Positions 19,655 through 29,321 of a stretch of 64,000 bases of DNA are shown here, piece by piece. The notes beneath the pieces were generated by a model, which ran no database searches, had not been told where the DNA came from, and was given only the letters and a program-made list of their open reading frames with translations. The stretch is from JAAGZL01 sp964628835 (GTDB lineage Bacteria > Pseudomonadota > Gammaproteobacteria > Chromatiales > Chromatiaceae). A program made the translations under genes and the position numbers. The DNA is taken from contig CAZVME010000001.1 in NCBI GenBank assembly GCA_964628835.1, forward strand, positions 1 through 64,000. The letters are read 5' to 3'. Position 1 is the first letter of the stretch, and each line of letters opens with the position of its first letter.

Positions 19655-20553
19655 CTCGCAACAGTAATAAGTTCATCCTGTTTAACTTCGCTCCAGCGTT
19701 TTTCCTGTGCTCGTACCAGATACTCCATAAGCCTGAGATTCTTATCCGAAAGCTGCATGGCGGTATCCACCCATAGCACGATCACATCCAGCATCTCTTT
19801 ATAGGTTAGTGGATTAAACTGATCTGCCAGGATATCCACGCCCTGATATCCTAAATGCCTATTCTGGCGATGCTGGATATATTCATACACAGCCTGCTTG
19901 CCCTTTCCATCTGGAACCAGATCATCAACCACACCCATATCGTACAACTCTTCTGCTGAATAGACCTTGCCGCTGTTGATAATTCTCTTGGCCATGGACG
20001 GAGAGAGACGCCTAGCCAGAAAACTGAACGCGCCCATTCCCGGAAACATTCCAAACACTGTCTCAGGAAAACCAAATTTAGAACTGCGTTCTGCGATAAG
20101 GACATTGGCAGCGAGCGCAGCTTCAAAACCACCTCCCAGCGCTTCACCCTGAACCAGAGCTATAGTGGTAAATGGTATGTCGTAGCTTGTAGCAGCAGGA
20201 TAGCCGACATCGATACAGAGCTTGGCATACTCAAACAGACGTTCCCGATCCTTGGCTCTGATCAGTTGGATAAAATAGTTCAGATCACCACCAAGGCTAA
20301 AAACACCCTGCCTTTCAGAAGCGAAAACCTGATAGAGCAGACGCGAACCATCACTCTGTTCATAACCAGATCTGGCCAATTGCTCGATTTTTTTCTGGGC
20401 CTGTTTAGACTCACGTAACAGGTCCAGGCTCATACAGGGCCGACCTGGATACTTGAATGTACTCCACACAGCCTGGTATTCAGGTTCGTGTTTGATGGAC
20501 AAATGTTTGTATTTTACCGTCTCATCCAGTTCATTTTGGTTAGCTTCGATCAT
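19651..20553 (-). CDS. rpfF: RpfF, DSF synthase (crotonase family)
   Basis: The 300-residue crotonase-fold protein matches RpfF throughout, including ALVQGEALGGGFEAALAANV and FGFPETVFGMFPGMGAFSFLARR. The two catalytic glutamates correspond to Glu144 and Glu164 (Glu141/Glu161 in Xanthomonas RpfF). RpfF dehydrates 3-hydroxyacyl-ACP and releases the 2-enoic acid by thioesterase action, giving the diffusible signal factor. It converges on rpfC, whereas in Xanthomonas rpfF and rpfC lie side by side in the same orientation. No rpfB (acyl-CoA ligase) is nearby. Confidence 0.93.
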   Translation of the reverse strand: MIEANQNELDETVKYKHLSIKHEPEYQAVWSTFKYPGRPCMSLDLLRESKQAQKKIEQLARSGYEQSDGSRLLYQVFASERQGVFSLGGDLNYFIQLIRAKDRERLFEYAKLCIDVGYPAATSYDIPFTTIALVQGEALGGGFEAALAANVLIAERSSKFGFPETVFGMFPGMGAFSFLARRLSPSMAKRIINSGKVYSAEELYDMGVVDDLVPDGKGKQAVYEYIQHRQNRHLGYQGVDILADQFNPLTYKEMLDVIVLWVDTAMQLSDKNLRLMEYLVRAQEKRWSEVKQDELITVAS

Positions 20554-20789
20554 CTCACTACCCCTTATTTAATTTATTATTTAACACTCTATTAGCGAAT
20601 AGAATGGTAGTTACATTCTTATATACCAACATGTTATGCCAGTTAATTCAGTACTGACAATAGTAAAAGTGTGTTCTCCATCAAATAATTAATATATAGA
20701 TAAAAAATATCCCTTATAAATCATAACCAACTAACGAAATTGAATATGAGAAACACCCAGCACACACTAATTTAAATAGAAAAGTTGGG

Positions 20790-21385
20790 AATCAACTACC
20801 ACCCGTAAAACGGGTGGTATGATGAAAGCCCCTCGAGGGGGCTATTGTCAATAGTTCTACCAGTCTCATCTGAGCCTGAAGTCTCTCTTCTTGTCCCTGA
20901 TGCCTAATATACTCTCTAATCATATGCTCTTCTAATCCGACAGTGCCGACACCGTACCCTCTTACCCAAAAATGGCGCCCTATAAAATTCTGCTTCACCT
21001 GCAGATAATCTCTGAATATCCGTATCACCGATTTCCCTTTCAGAAAACCAACCGTATGCGCCACGCTATATTTCGGTGGAATCATCAATAGCATGTGGAT
21101 GTGATCATTCATCGCATGTCCTTCGATTAACTCCACTCCATACTGCCTACATAGTCCACATAAAATGCTTCCTACGTCTTTTATTAACGTCCAGTATATC
21201 GATTTTTTACGATATTTAGGAACAAAAACAATATGGTATCTGCAATAATGTTTTACCTGAGCTTGGCTTTGCCACTCTCTCATAATCGCCTCCTATAGAA
21301 CTTGCCGTTCAAAGGAGGCCATTACCTTCTCTGCGCGACTGATCGGCAGAGCCTTTTTGTGTCTCACCGCCTAAGGCGGTGTTTA
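20790..21385 (-). mobile_element. IS200-type insertion element
   Basis: A single-gene IS200/IS605-group element. The right-end side carries hairpins CCACCCG-taaaa-CGGGTGG (20799-20817) and a GCCCC/GGGGC stem at 20827-20843. The other side has CACCGCC-taa-GGCGGTG at 21365-21381 plus an imperfect CTCTGC/GCAGAG stem near 21330. No tnpB is present. Exact ends cannot be fixed without a second copy. Confidence 0.75.
20792..21283 (-). CDS. tnpA: IS200/IS605 family transposase TnpA
   Basis: A 163-residue Y1 HUH transposase that moves single-stranded DNA. The HUH motif is His61-Ile-His63 (MNDHIHMLLMIPP) and the catalytic Tyr is Tyr125 (EEHMIREYIRHQ). The N-terminus (HYCRYHIVFVPKYRKK) is the family signature. 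The frame is intact. The C-terminal residues after IAPSRGFHHT read into the end hairpin, and a slightly shorter product may be the usual form. Confidence 0.92.
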   Translation of the reverse strand: MREWQSQAQVKHYCRYHIVFVPKYRKKSIYWTLIKDVGSILCGLCRQYGVELIEGHAMNDHIHMLLMIPPKYSVAHTVGFLKGKSVIRIFRDYLQVKQNFIGRHFWVRGYGVGTVGLEEHMIREYIRHQGQEERLQAQMRLVELLTIAPSRGFHHTTRFTGGS

Positions 21386-21473
21386 CCTAGATTGAATTAG
21401 ACCATTTATAGATAGGGCGTATAATTCCGCACAATTTTTTTGGGCTAGTTGTGAAGTCGTGGAGTAGAAGAGC

Positions 21474-22076
21474 TTGAACCAGGCATCAAACAATATAACC
21501 GGTGTAATCCTCGCCGGCGGCAGGGCCAGTCGCATGGACGGTCAGGACAAGGGCCTGGTGGATCTTGCCGGCAAGCCCATGATCGAGTACGTGATAGAGG
21601 CGATAGATCCACAGGTAGATGAGATCATTATCAACGCCAATCGCAGCCATGAGGCATATGCAGGCTATGGCCGACGGGTGATAGCGGACACCACCGGGGA
21701 GTTTGCCGGGCCACTGGCCGGGATTGCTGCGGGGATTGAGGCCGCAACCACGGATCTGATTCTTACCGTACCCTGTGATGGACCCTGGGTACCGAATGAT
21801 CTGGTCTCGCGCCTACACACAAGAATGCAGGAGAGCTCAGCCATGGTTTGCGTCGCCCATGATGGCGAACGCATGCAGCCGGTATTTGCCCTGTTCCGAC
21901 GGGAAATTCTCCCGGAGATCCACCGCTATCTGAACGCCGGAGACCGTAAGCTGCAGTTATGGTTGCGGCAGCAGGAGCTGGCCACTGAGGACTTCTCTGA
22001 TTACCCGGAGGCGTTCGTCAACGTAAACACACCGGAAGAGAAGACTCGGGTGGAGAAGCTGTTACTCCAGGGCTAA
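21474..22076 (+). CDS. mobA: Molybdenum cofactor guanylyltransferase
   Basis: The 200-residue protein attaches GMP to molybdopterin to form the MGD cofactor. The nucleotide-binding signature is VILAGGRASRMDGQDKGLV (residues 11-29). It is followed by the conserved GKPMIEYV, the GPLAGIAAGIEA segment and the VPCDGPW metal-binding Asp. The start is TTG at 21474. MGD supports molybdoenzymes such as nitrate reductase, none of which is in this window. It converges on hrpB with an 8-base gap. Confidence 0.93.
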   Translation: MNQASNNITGVILAGGRASRMDGQDKGLVDLAGKPMIEYVIEAIDPQVDEIIINANRSHEAYAGYGRRVIADTTGEFAGPLAGIAAGIEAATTDLILTVPCDGPWVPNDLVSRLHTRMQESSAMVCVAHDGERMQPVFALFRREILPEIHRYLNAGDRKLQLWLRQQELATEDFSDYPEAFVNVNTPEEKTRVEKLLLQG

Positions 22077-22083
22077 ACCAGGC

Positions 22084-24603
22084 TTATCTTGGCCGCACCC
22101 TGGAGGTGGGCTGGGCCTGCATCGGATCGTCCGGCCAGTAGTGTTTGGGATAGCGTCCCTTCAGCTCTTTCTTCACCTCGACATAGGTGCGATCCCAAAA
22201 TCCCCGCAGATCCCTGGTGACCTGGACCGGGCGACGCGCCGGGGAGAGCAGATGCAACATCACCTGAACCTTGCCAGCACAAACGGTTGGGGTATCTAGT
22301 AGACCAAACATCTCCTGGAGTCTTACCGCAAGAACTGGCTCTTCCCCTGGGTGATACTCCAGCCTGACCCTGGACCCACTCGGCACCTGGATGTGGGTGG
22401 GAGCAAGCTCATCCACCAACTTCTGCTGCCGCCACTCCAGGCCGTTGCGCAGGATAGAGTCAAGGTCCAGACGCCGTAGCTGCTCCCGGCTTGTGATCCC
22501 ATCCAACCATGGCCCTAACCACTGTTCTAGGGATTGGATCAGTGCCGAATCTGACAGATCAGGCCAATCCCCTTCCGGTTGCCAATGACGTAGGGAGCAC
22601 ACCCGGTCCCGCCACTCCCGCACCTTTGTACTCCATGGCAACGCCTTCAGACCCAGCGCCCAGATGCCATCCAGCATGGCCGACCGCATCAGTTCAGGTT
22701 CAGGATTCTGGAGTCTCTTGGTACCCAACACCAGTGACCCCAGACGTTCTTCCTCACTGGCGGCAACACAGGCGGTATCTCGGTCCCACTCTATGGATGA
22801 GCAGTGGCTGATATGGCCGGACAGGGTATCTTCAACCTCCAGCAGACCCAGACTCTCAGCAAGAAAAATACGACCCTCCCGACGACCAGCATCCATCTGA
22901 GCCACCACCAGATAGTCGCTTGCGGTCAACCGATCACCTTCCGGGAGGCGCGCACCCCTACCAGAGCTCAGCCGATAGCCGGTCCCATCCCCTCCTCTGC
23001 ACTGGGCGATCCGGTCTGGGTAGGCGCTGGCCAACAATGCAGCAGCGGAGATCGGTGATGCATCTGGTTTTTTTCTGTCTCCACGTCGACGCAACAACTG
23101 TTTGCTGGCAAGAACCACTCTGCGACAGCCATTGGCATCCGCCCCCGCCTCCCTGGCCCTGGATGCACCATGGGTTCGGTATAGCTCCAGTAGTTCCAGC
23201 CGGTGAGATAGGTCTGCATACTTGATCTCTCCCTGTGATCTTCTCACCAGATCACGCTCAGTGAGAATCGCTGCCAGATCTGCTGCCAGCCCCTGCTGGC
23301 CACTCCTCCTGGAGATCAGAAACATATGCGCAAGCCTGGGGTGCAGCCCCATCCCGGCCATATCTGTTCCAGCCAATGTAATACGACCATTCAGATCTAT
23401 TGCATCCAGCACCTGAAGCAACTCTCTGGCCTGGGCCACAGCACCTGCCGGTGGTGGCGTAAGCCAGCTTAACTTCTCTGGTTCTGCCACTCCCCACTGG
23501 GCCAGATCCAGCATTAGCGGAGCCAGGTCGGTCTCCATAATCTCCGGCGGTGCAAACGGTTGCAGTCTGGATTGAATCGATTTACTCCACAGTCGATAAC
23601 ACACACCAGGCCCCAGGCGTCCGGACCGACCGGCACGCTGGTCGGCAGCAGCTCGGGAAACACGTTGGGTCACCAGTCTGGTCAAACCGCTGTTTGGATC
23701 AAACCCAGGTAGACGGGACCATCCACTATCTATGACCGTGGACACGCCCTCGATTGTCAGGCTGGTTTCAGCGATAGAGGTGGCCAGAACGACCCGGCGT
23801 CTACCTTGGGGATCTGGCAATATGGCCCGGTCCTGATTCTCTCGACTCAGATCCCCATACAGGGGACATAGCACCAGCCCATGGCAGGCCGGATGTTGTG
23901 CCAAGAGTTCATGGGTCGCCCTGATCTCACCCGTTCCGGGGAGAAACACCAACAGATCGCCGGTCTGGTTGTTCAGCGCATGGATTACGCCTGCCACCAC
24001 ATAGTCGTGGATTCGGCCCTTAGGTTCTACTGGGAGATAGTTGGTCTCCACCGGATAACTCCTGCCCGTAGCGGTCACCACCGGGGCATCGCAAAGAAGC
24101 CGACTAACCGCCTGCTCATCCATGGTGGCGGACATAACCAGCAGACGCAGATCTTCACGTAGATTGGCTTGAACATCCAACGATAGCGCCAGGGCCAGAT
24201 CGGCATGCAGACTGCGCTCATGGAACTCATCAAAGATGATCAGCCCCACACCCTCCAGTTCCGGGTCCTGTTGCAGACGCCGGGTGAGTATCCCCTCTGT
24301 AACCACCTCGATCCTGGTGTTGGGGGATATGCGACGGTCAAACCGCACCTGATAACCCACGGTCTCACCCACTTTCTCACCTAAAAGAAAGGCCATTCTG
24401 GAAGCAGATGCCCGTGCTGCCAGACGCCGCGGCTCCAGCAGAACTATCTTTTTTCCTTGCAGCCACGGCTGCTCAAGCAGGGCCAGTGGGACCAGCGTGG
24501 TTTTACCTGAGCCTGGGGGTGCGGACAGCACAGTGCTGGGAGAAGCAGCCAACACTGCGCTGAGTTTCGGAACAACTGATTTGACTGGCAAATCTTGCGT
24601 CAT
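22084..24603 (-). CDS. hrpB: ATP-dependent helicase HrpB
   Basis: The 839-residue DEAH/RHA-type helicase has Walker A APPGSGKTT (residues 28-36), the DEFH box (IIFDEFHERS), motif III SATMD and motif VI (QRAGRSGRLGPGVCYRLW). The long C-terminal region ending WPDDPMQ is typical of HrpB. It probably acts on RNA, but its physiological role is poorly known. The small membrane protein gene lies 24 bases upstream on the same strand. Confidence 0.95.
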   Translation of the reverse strand: MTQDLPVKSVVPKLSAVLAASPSTVLSAPPGSGKTTLVPLALLEQPWLQGKKIVLLEPRRLAARASASRMAFLLGEKVGETVGYQVRFDRRISPNTRIEVVTEGILTRRLQQDPELEGVGLIIFDEFHERSLHADLALALSLDVQANLREDLRLLVMSATMDEQAVSRLLCDAPVVTATGRSYPVETNYLPVEPKGRIHDYVVAGVIHALNNQTGDLLVFLPGTGEIRATHELLAQHPACHGLVLCPLYGDLSRENQDRAILPDPQGRRRVVLATSIAETSLTIEGVSTVIDSGWSRLPGFDPNSGLTRLVTQRVSRAAADQRAGRSGRLGPGVCYRLWSKSIQSRLQPFAPPEIMETDLAPLMLDLAQWGVAEPEKLSWLTPPPAGAVAQARELLQVLDAIDLNGRITLAGTDMAGMGLHPRLAHMFLISRRSGQQGLAADLAAILTERDLVRRSQGEIKYADLSHRLELLELYRTHGASRAREAGADANGCRRVVLASKQLLRRRGDRKKPDASPISAAALLASAYPDRIAQCRGGDGTGYRLSSGRGARLPEGDRLTASDYLVVAQMDAGRREGRIFLAESLGLLEVEDTLSGHISHCSSIEWDRDTACVAASEEERLGSLVLGTKRLQNPEPELMRSAMLDGIWALGLKALPWSTKVREWRDRVCSLRHWQPEGDWPDLSDSALIQSLEQWLGPWLDGITSREQLRRLDLDSILRNGLEWRQQKLVDELAPTHIQVPSGSRVRLEYHPGEEPVLAVRLQEMFGLLDTPTVCAGKVQVMLHLLSPARRPVQVTRDLRGFWDRTYVEVKKELKGRYPKHYWPDDPMQAQPTSRVRPR

Positions 24604-24627
24604 GGGGAGGGCATCAGGCGCAGCCGG

Positions 24628-24825
24628 TCACTCCGGTTTTTTCCGGCTCGCCCAGATAACAGCCGCCATGGCCCCAAAAAATGCGGCAATAATGGCGTTC
24701 TGACGCTCCATTCCAAACCAGAGCGCGGAGTACCCGGCCACGCCCCCACCTATTGCGCTGAATGCAAGGCTGCGCATAAAGCGACAGAAGGCACAGGAAC
24801 TATATGAGTCGTTCTGCTGGTTCAT
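24628..24825 (-). CDS. Small membrane protein of unknown function
   Basis: A 65-residue frame with two predicted membrane segments (SLAFSAIGGGVAGYSALWFG and AIIAAFFGAMAAVIWASRK). The start has an N-terminal CAFC pair before helix one. It lies in the same direction just upstream of hrpB. I do not recognise the family. The composition looks like a real protein and not a shadow. Confidence 0.55.
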   Translation of the reverse strand: MNQQNDSYSSCAFCRFMRSLAFSAIGGGVAGYSALWFGMERQNAIIAAFFGAMAAVIWASRKKPE

Positions 24826-24899
24826 GGGGTATGGATCTGCCTAAAAAATATTAATTTCGAGTATAGATAGGACATCATTAAAAATCGACACTCATGCTG

Positions 24900-26732
24900 C
24901 TAGTTAACCATGCGAAATCGGGCCAGGAGATCGGGGATGTCCACCTCCTGCACCTCCAGGGTCAATTCACTGTCCAGCTCCAACTCATGCCCGATGCGGA
25001 TTTTTGTCTCCAGGGCCAGTTCCGGGATCAACAGCGTTGCCCTGCCACTCTTCATCTCCACCACCTTGCCCGTTCCCTGCCAGCCTGGATTCTGGCGCAG
25101 AAACACCAGCTTCCAGTGATTGTTGGAGATCCTCTCGGCCTTGCGCACGGAACCGCTGACCCCGTCCGCTATGGCAATGCGTTCGGAGATCTGTTTGTCA
25201 CTCAGCAGTTCCCCTTCTAATAGATGCGCCCTGAGTTGCTGATGCACCACCAAATCCAGGTAACGCCGCAACGGGCTGGTCACGCGGCAGTATAGCTCCA
25301 GGCCCAATCCGGCATGGGGCTCCTCTATGGTCTTGTTACGGCTGGGTTTGAACTTGCGGCGAAAGGCGTACATCGCGGCCAGTCCCTCAGGTTGCAGATC
25401 AGAGTCCGGGGGGGACTGGGTGGCAAAGGGGATTGGGATAGCATGTTGTAGACTGTATCTGGCCACCGCTTCCCCCGCCATCAGCATGGCGTCTGTCACC
25501 ATATCCCGGCTGCCCATGCGCTCTAAGGGACGAATCGCCACTGCACTCTCAATCACCCGCACGCTCACCTCCGGCAGATCTATCTGACTGGCGCCCGAGG
25601 CCAGACGGCGTTGGCGGTAACGCTCTGCCATCTCCACCAGTTTTGCGAATGGCTGATCTGACAGGCGCCGGTCGATGTCACCATAGCTATGGCGCGCAGC
25701 CCGAATATTGGTCAGGGCGATTCTGGTATCTGTAATCTCCCCCTCCGGTGTCAGCACAAAGCCGATAGAGAGTGCGGGTGACACCTCCTGTAGTCCCAGC
25801 CCCAGCTTGTGGGTGACCGGCTGGGGCAGCATGTGTACGGTGCCCTCTGGCAGATAGAGATTAGCCGCCCTGGCCCTGGCCTCCAGATCCAGCTCAGAGT
25901 CCGGTGTTATCAGGGCCGATGCATCAGCGATGTGCACCCAGATCAGATCCCCGTCCACACTAATCGCATCATCCGGATCTTCACTGCCCTCATCATCAAT
26001 AGCAAAGGCCGGGAGATGGGTAAGATCCAGGCGCTCCGCAGCGCAGCTATCGGGCAGCGGGAGTACTGGATCATCAATCGGAAGTGACTGGCGTCTGGGG
26101 TATGGGTTGTAATCCTGCGGCCAGTAGCCAACCCGGGTTAGCAGACGATGGGCGTTCTCCATCTTCTCCTGCAGCCCCATGGCCTTGAGAATGCGACTGT
26201 TCTCAGACTGCTTCAGCGCCAGTTTCTCCACCTCGACCAGCTGCTCGCGATCACTCCCTTCCATCCTACCCTGCTGTAACCGCTGCAAAAATTCTGCCCA
26301 CGCTCTCTCGGCGGCCTGCTTGGAGTCACGCTCCTCCCGCTCCACCTGGATCTGTTGTGCACTTCGCGCCCGGATGGAGTCAGGTTTTCCCTCAAAGTAA
26401 AGGCCATCTTCAACCAGCTGCCACGCCGCCCAGGCCGAAGCGGGGGTATATTCTCCAAAGGCCAGTTCCGCCAGTTCCGCCAGGTCGGTCTCCGTTCCCA
26501 GCACCAACTCCCAGGCCTCATCCACATCTCCACCCTGGTCGGTTAAATCCGTCAGAGTGGAGAGCGGCCCCGGATGTAGTGGCTGCAGGTCCTTGGGACG
26601 CACCCGTTTGGTCTTACCACCATCCAACTGGATATCAATCTTGTCGGTTACGGCAGTGACAATAGCTGGTCGTATCTTGTACAGCGCCAGGCAACCTGGC
26701 GTGGGACGAATTGGAAAGGTCTGAGAACTCAT
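24900..26732 (-). CDS. RNB-domain (RNase II family) exoribonuclease
   Basis: The 610-residue protein has a short N-terminal region, then the RNB catalytic domain. Its metal-binding aspartates are in AIDDEGSEDPDDAISVDG, and VHIADASALI, YLPEGTVHMLP and SPLRRYLDLVVHQQL are family blocks. Such enzymes degrade RNA 3' to 5'. It is shorter than RNase R and lacks its basic tail, so it is closer to the RNase II-like VacB/zam group. The C-terminal part may form a small S1/OB-like barrel. It is divergent from ygfZ. Confidence 0.9.
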   Translation of the reverse strand: MSSQTFPIRPTPGCLALYKIRPAIVTAVTDKIDIQLDGGKTKRVRPKDLQPLHPGPLSTLTDLTDQGGDVDEAWELVLGTETDLAELAELAFGEYTPASAWAAWQLVEDGLYFEGKPDSIRARSAQQIQVEREERDSKQAAERAWAEFLQRLQQGRMEGSDREQLVEVEKLALKQSENSRILKAMGLQEKMENAHRLLTRVGYWPQDYNPYPRRQSLPIDDPVLPLPDSCAAERLDLTHLPAFAIDDEGSEDPDDAISVDGDLIWVHIADASALITPDSELDLEARARAANLYLPEGTVHMLPQPVTHKLGLGLQEVSPALSIGFVLTPEGEITDTRIALTNIRAARHSYGDIDRRLSDQPFAKLVEMAERYRQRRLASGASQIDLPEVSVRVIESAVAIRPLERMGSRDMVTDAMLMAGEAVARYSLQHAIPIPFATQSPPDSDLQPEGLAAMYAFRRKFKPSRNKTIEEPHAGLGLELYCRVTSPLRRYLDLVVHQQLRAHLLEGELLSDKQISERIAIADGVSGSVRKAERISNNHWKLVFLRQNPGWQGTGKVVEMKSGRATLLIPELALETKIRIGHELELDSELTLEVQEVDIPDLLARFRMVN

Positions 26733-26836
26733 GCGGCCTATGATCTAATGGATGAAAGTTTGTGTAGTGTAACGTATAAAGGGCACATATCAGAGGCTCA
26801 CACCCCACGCCTAAATCCACACCATCAGGAGTAGTA

Positions 26837-27868
26837 ATGAATAAGCAGTGGCGATCATTTCTCGAATCACAGTCAGCAACTATTAATGACGCAGATGAAG
26901 TCTGCTTCGAGAATGGCAATCAGCTCTCCGATTGCAGCATATTTGATCTATCCCACCTTAGATTGACCCGAATCTCCGGCGAAGATGCGGAGACATTCCT
27001 GCAGGGCCAGTTCACCAATGACATTCGCAAGGTATCGGCTGAGCATCATCAGATGAGCGGATACTGCACCCCCAAGGGTCGCATGCTGGCTAATTTCCGC
27101 ATCTTCTCCCACGCTGGAGCACTCATTCTACTAACACCGGCTGACACCCAACCGGCACTGATCAAACGTCTCTCCATGTTTGTGCTGCGCTCAAATGTGA
27201 CCATAAAGGATGTCAGTGACCAGTTTGCCACCATCGGTCTGGCAGGCGAGTGCTGCTCTGGGCTGTTGGGTGGCATGTTCAATAACATGCCGGCAAACCC
27301 AGGTACTGCTCTGGAGGAGAACGGCATCAGCCTGTTGTGTCTCCCCGGCCCCTCGCCCAGATACACATTAATTGGTCAGCCCACAGATATCACCCCGGTG
27401 TGGAAGACGTGCGCCGAACAGGCGGTGGCCACAAGCCGTGAACTGTGGTCTCTGCTGGATATACGCGCCTGTGTGCCCAGCATCTATGCAGACACCGTGG
27501 AGGCATTTGTACCGCAGATGGTTAACATGCAGATGGTTGACGGGGTCAGCTTTGACAAGGGGTGCTACGTGGGTCAGGAGGTGGTTGCCCGCATGAAGTA
27601 TCTGGGAAAGCTGAAGCGTCGAATGTATCTGGCCCAGGTGGACACAGATAAACGCCCTCTCCCTGGCGATGAGCTTTTCTCAACCATGGAGGGTGAATCC
27701 GGTCAGGGAGCAGGTCGGGTGGTTATGTCCGCATCTTCCGGTGAGGGCGGCTATGAGATTCTGGCTGTGGTGGAGAGTACCAGCCATGAAAACAACGATC
27801 TGCATCTGGAACATACATCGGGGCCACGGCTTAATTTCCTACCCATGCCCTACGAACCGGAGGAGTAG
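26837..27868 (+). CDS. ygfZ: Folate-binding protein YgfZ
   Basis: The 343-residue protein belongs to the YgfZ/GcvT family, which supports iron-sulfur cluster assembly with tetrahydrofolate. The signature KGCYVGQE is at residues 241-248, with the conserved Cys243. The N-terminal block EDAETFLQGQFTNDIRK is also typical. Start ATG 26837 after AGGAGTAGTA. Normal length. Confidence 0.94.
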   Translation: MNKQWRSFLESQSATINDADEVCFENGNQLSDCSIFDLSHLRLTRISGEDAETFLQGQFTNDIRKVSAEHHQMSGYCTPKGRMLANFRIFSHAGALILLTPADTQPALIKRLSMFVLRSNVTIKDVSDQFATIGLAGECCSGLLGGMFNNMPANPGTALEENGISLLCLPGPSPRYTLIGQPTDITPVWKTCAEQAVATSRELWSLLDIRACVPSIYADTVEAFVPQMVNMQMVDGVSFDKGCYVGQEVVARMKYLGKLKRRMYLAQVDTDKRPLPGDELFSTMEGESGQGAGRVVMSASSGEGGYEILAVVESTSHENNDLHLEHTSGPRLNFLPMPYEPEE

Positions 27869-28005
27869 AATCTGATACTTTTATGCAATTTCTGACTTTT
27901 TCAACATGCTGTAGAGTATGCCACACAGTGTGAACCCAATCAGGCCCGACAGGTTATAATTATTGATCTACTATCCTGTAATGGGATGGAGGAGTTTGAG
28001 ACATT

Positions 28006-28842
28006 ATGATCAGCGAGCAGGCATTTCTGGATCAGATACATACGGCGATTAAAAATAACTCCATTACCTTACCAACACTTCCCGAGGTCGCACCACGCAT
28101 TCGGGATACGGTAGAACAGAAAGATACCACTGCACGCGAGATTGCCAATTTGGTGGCCATCGACCCGGCCCTAGCAGCCCGCCTGCTGCAGGTGGCAAAC
28201 AGTCCACTCTACCGGGGACGTGTCACTATAGACAGCATTCAGATGGCGGTGACCAGGCTTGGCAACAAACTAATACGCAATCTTATTATCAGTCTGGCCA
28301 TGAAACAGATATTTCAGGCCACCTCCGACACCATGGAGACCCAACTGCATGCAGCATGGGACCAGAGCGTTCAGGTCGCCGCTATCAGCCGAGCCCTATC
28401 CAAGCAGGTATCTCATCTGCAACCGGAACAGGCCATGCTTGCAGGCCTGGTGCATAACATCGGCAGTCTGCCAGTTCTGGTTATGGCTGAGAATTATCCT
28501 GATCTGGTGGAAGACGGCATCAAGTTAAGGAACATGGTTGATACTATCAGCCCACACATTGGCGAGACCATCCTGAAGGAGTGGGGCTTTCCAGATAGCA
28601 TGTGTAAAATTCCACTAAACTATCAAAATATGGAATACGATGGTGGACCAGATGCAGACGATGTGGATCTGGTGATCATAGCCAAACTTCAGACCCTGCC
28701 ACCAGAACACCTCATGTCACAATCTGATTGGGGCCATATACCATCATTTGCCAAGATTGGGCTGGAGCCGGAAATTGAGGTGATCCACATTGATGGAGTG
28801 GCGGAAGAAGTAGATGAGGTGCGTGGGATGTTTCTTGGTTAG
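28006..28842 (+). CDS. HDOD domain protein
   Basis: The 278-residue protein is an HDOD domain (residues ~15-210). It has the pattern LPTLPEVAPRIRD, IANLVAIDPALAARLLQVANSPLY, and AMLAGLVHNIGSLP, where the HD-type pair is replaced by HN. HDOD proteins lack phosphohydrolase activity and act in signalling, often with two-component or c-di-GMP systems. Start ATG 28006 after GGAGGAG. No partner gene is adjacent. Confidence 0.88.
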   Translation: MISEQAFLDQIHTAIKNNSITLPTLPEVAPRIRDTVEQKDTTAREIANLVAIDPALAARLLQVANSPLYRGRVTIDSIQMAVTRLGNKLIRNLIISLAMKQIFQATSDTMETQLHAAWDQSVQVAAISRALSKQVSHLQPEQAMLAGLVHNIGSLPVLVMAENYPDLVEDGIKLRNMVDTISPHIGETILKEWGFPDSMCKIPLNYQNMEYDGGPDADDVDLVIIAKLQTLPPEHLMSQSDWGHIPSFAKIGLEPEIEVIHIDGVAEEVDEVRGMFLG

Positions 28843-29052
28843 AGAGACTGTGTCTATCAGCGCATTTCCTGCTCGTAGCTTAGTCAGACCAATATCCTTT
28901 CCAGTTTCCATCTCAATAGTACAAATCAAAACAGTGCAATAGAACTCAGCCATCGCTTGGGGTACTGGTATGGTACGCAACACAATATGGTCAATGGCTG
29001 TTATCTCAATTATCTTTCTGGCTCACCAGGCAACCTGATCAGCCTTATACGA

Positions 29053-29253
29053 TCATGTCCGTTTTCGCAGTTCTGTTACACTTTGCCCGCCAATACCCCA
29101 ATTATCGGTGTCCACCTCGTCTATTACCACAAAGGTGGTCTTGGAGTTTTTCCCCAGAACCTGTTGCAACAATCTAGTAGCCCCCACGATAAGCTCATGC
29201 TTTTGTTCCGTGGTCGCACCTTCCCTTGTAATCTTGATATTCACGTATGGCAT
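29053..29253 (-). CDS. 4-oxalocrotonate tautomerase family protein
   Basis: A 66-residue tautomerase-superfamily monomer. I chose the start at 29253 because it places the catalytic Pro directly after Met (MPYVNIKIT). A start two codons earlier would bury it. The segments TEQKHELIVGATRLLQQVLGK and FVVIDEVDTDNWGIGG are standard. These proteins form hexamers that interconvert enol and keto forms. The natural substrate is unknown, and no degradation operon is nearby. Confidence 0.88.
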   Translation of the reverse strand: MPYVNIKITREGATTEQKHELIVGATRLLQQVLGKNSKTTFVVIDEVDTDNWGIGGQSVTELRKRT

Positions 29254-29321
29254 ATGCACTCCGCTGGTTTGTAGATGTTTATTACTGATACAGTAACTGT
29301 ATCGATTATAGACAACTGGAC

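Noticed and set aside
20799..20843. Tandem hairpins considered as a CRISPR-like or REP repeat
   Set aside because: They are the end hairpins of the IS200-type element. No repeat-spacer periodicity exists anywhere in the window.
28744..28983. 79-codon minus-strand frame after the HDOD gene
   Set aside because: Overlaps the HDOD gene end antisense. The segment ICTIEMETGKDIGLTKLRAG hints at a remnant, but it is too short to support.
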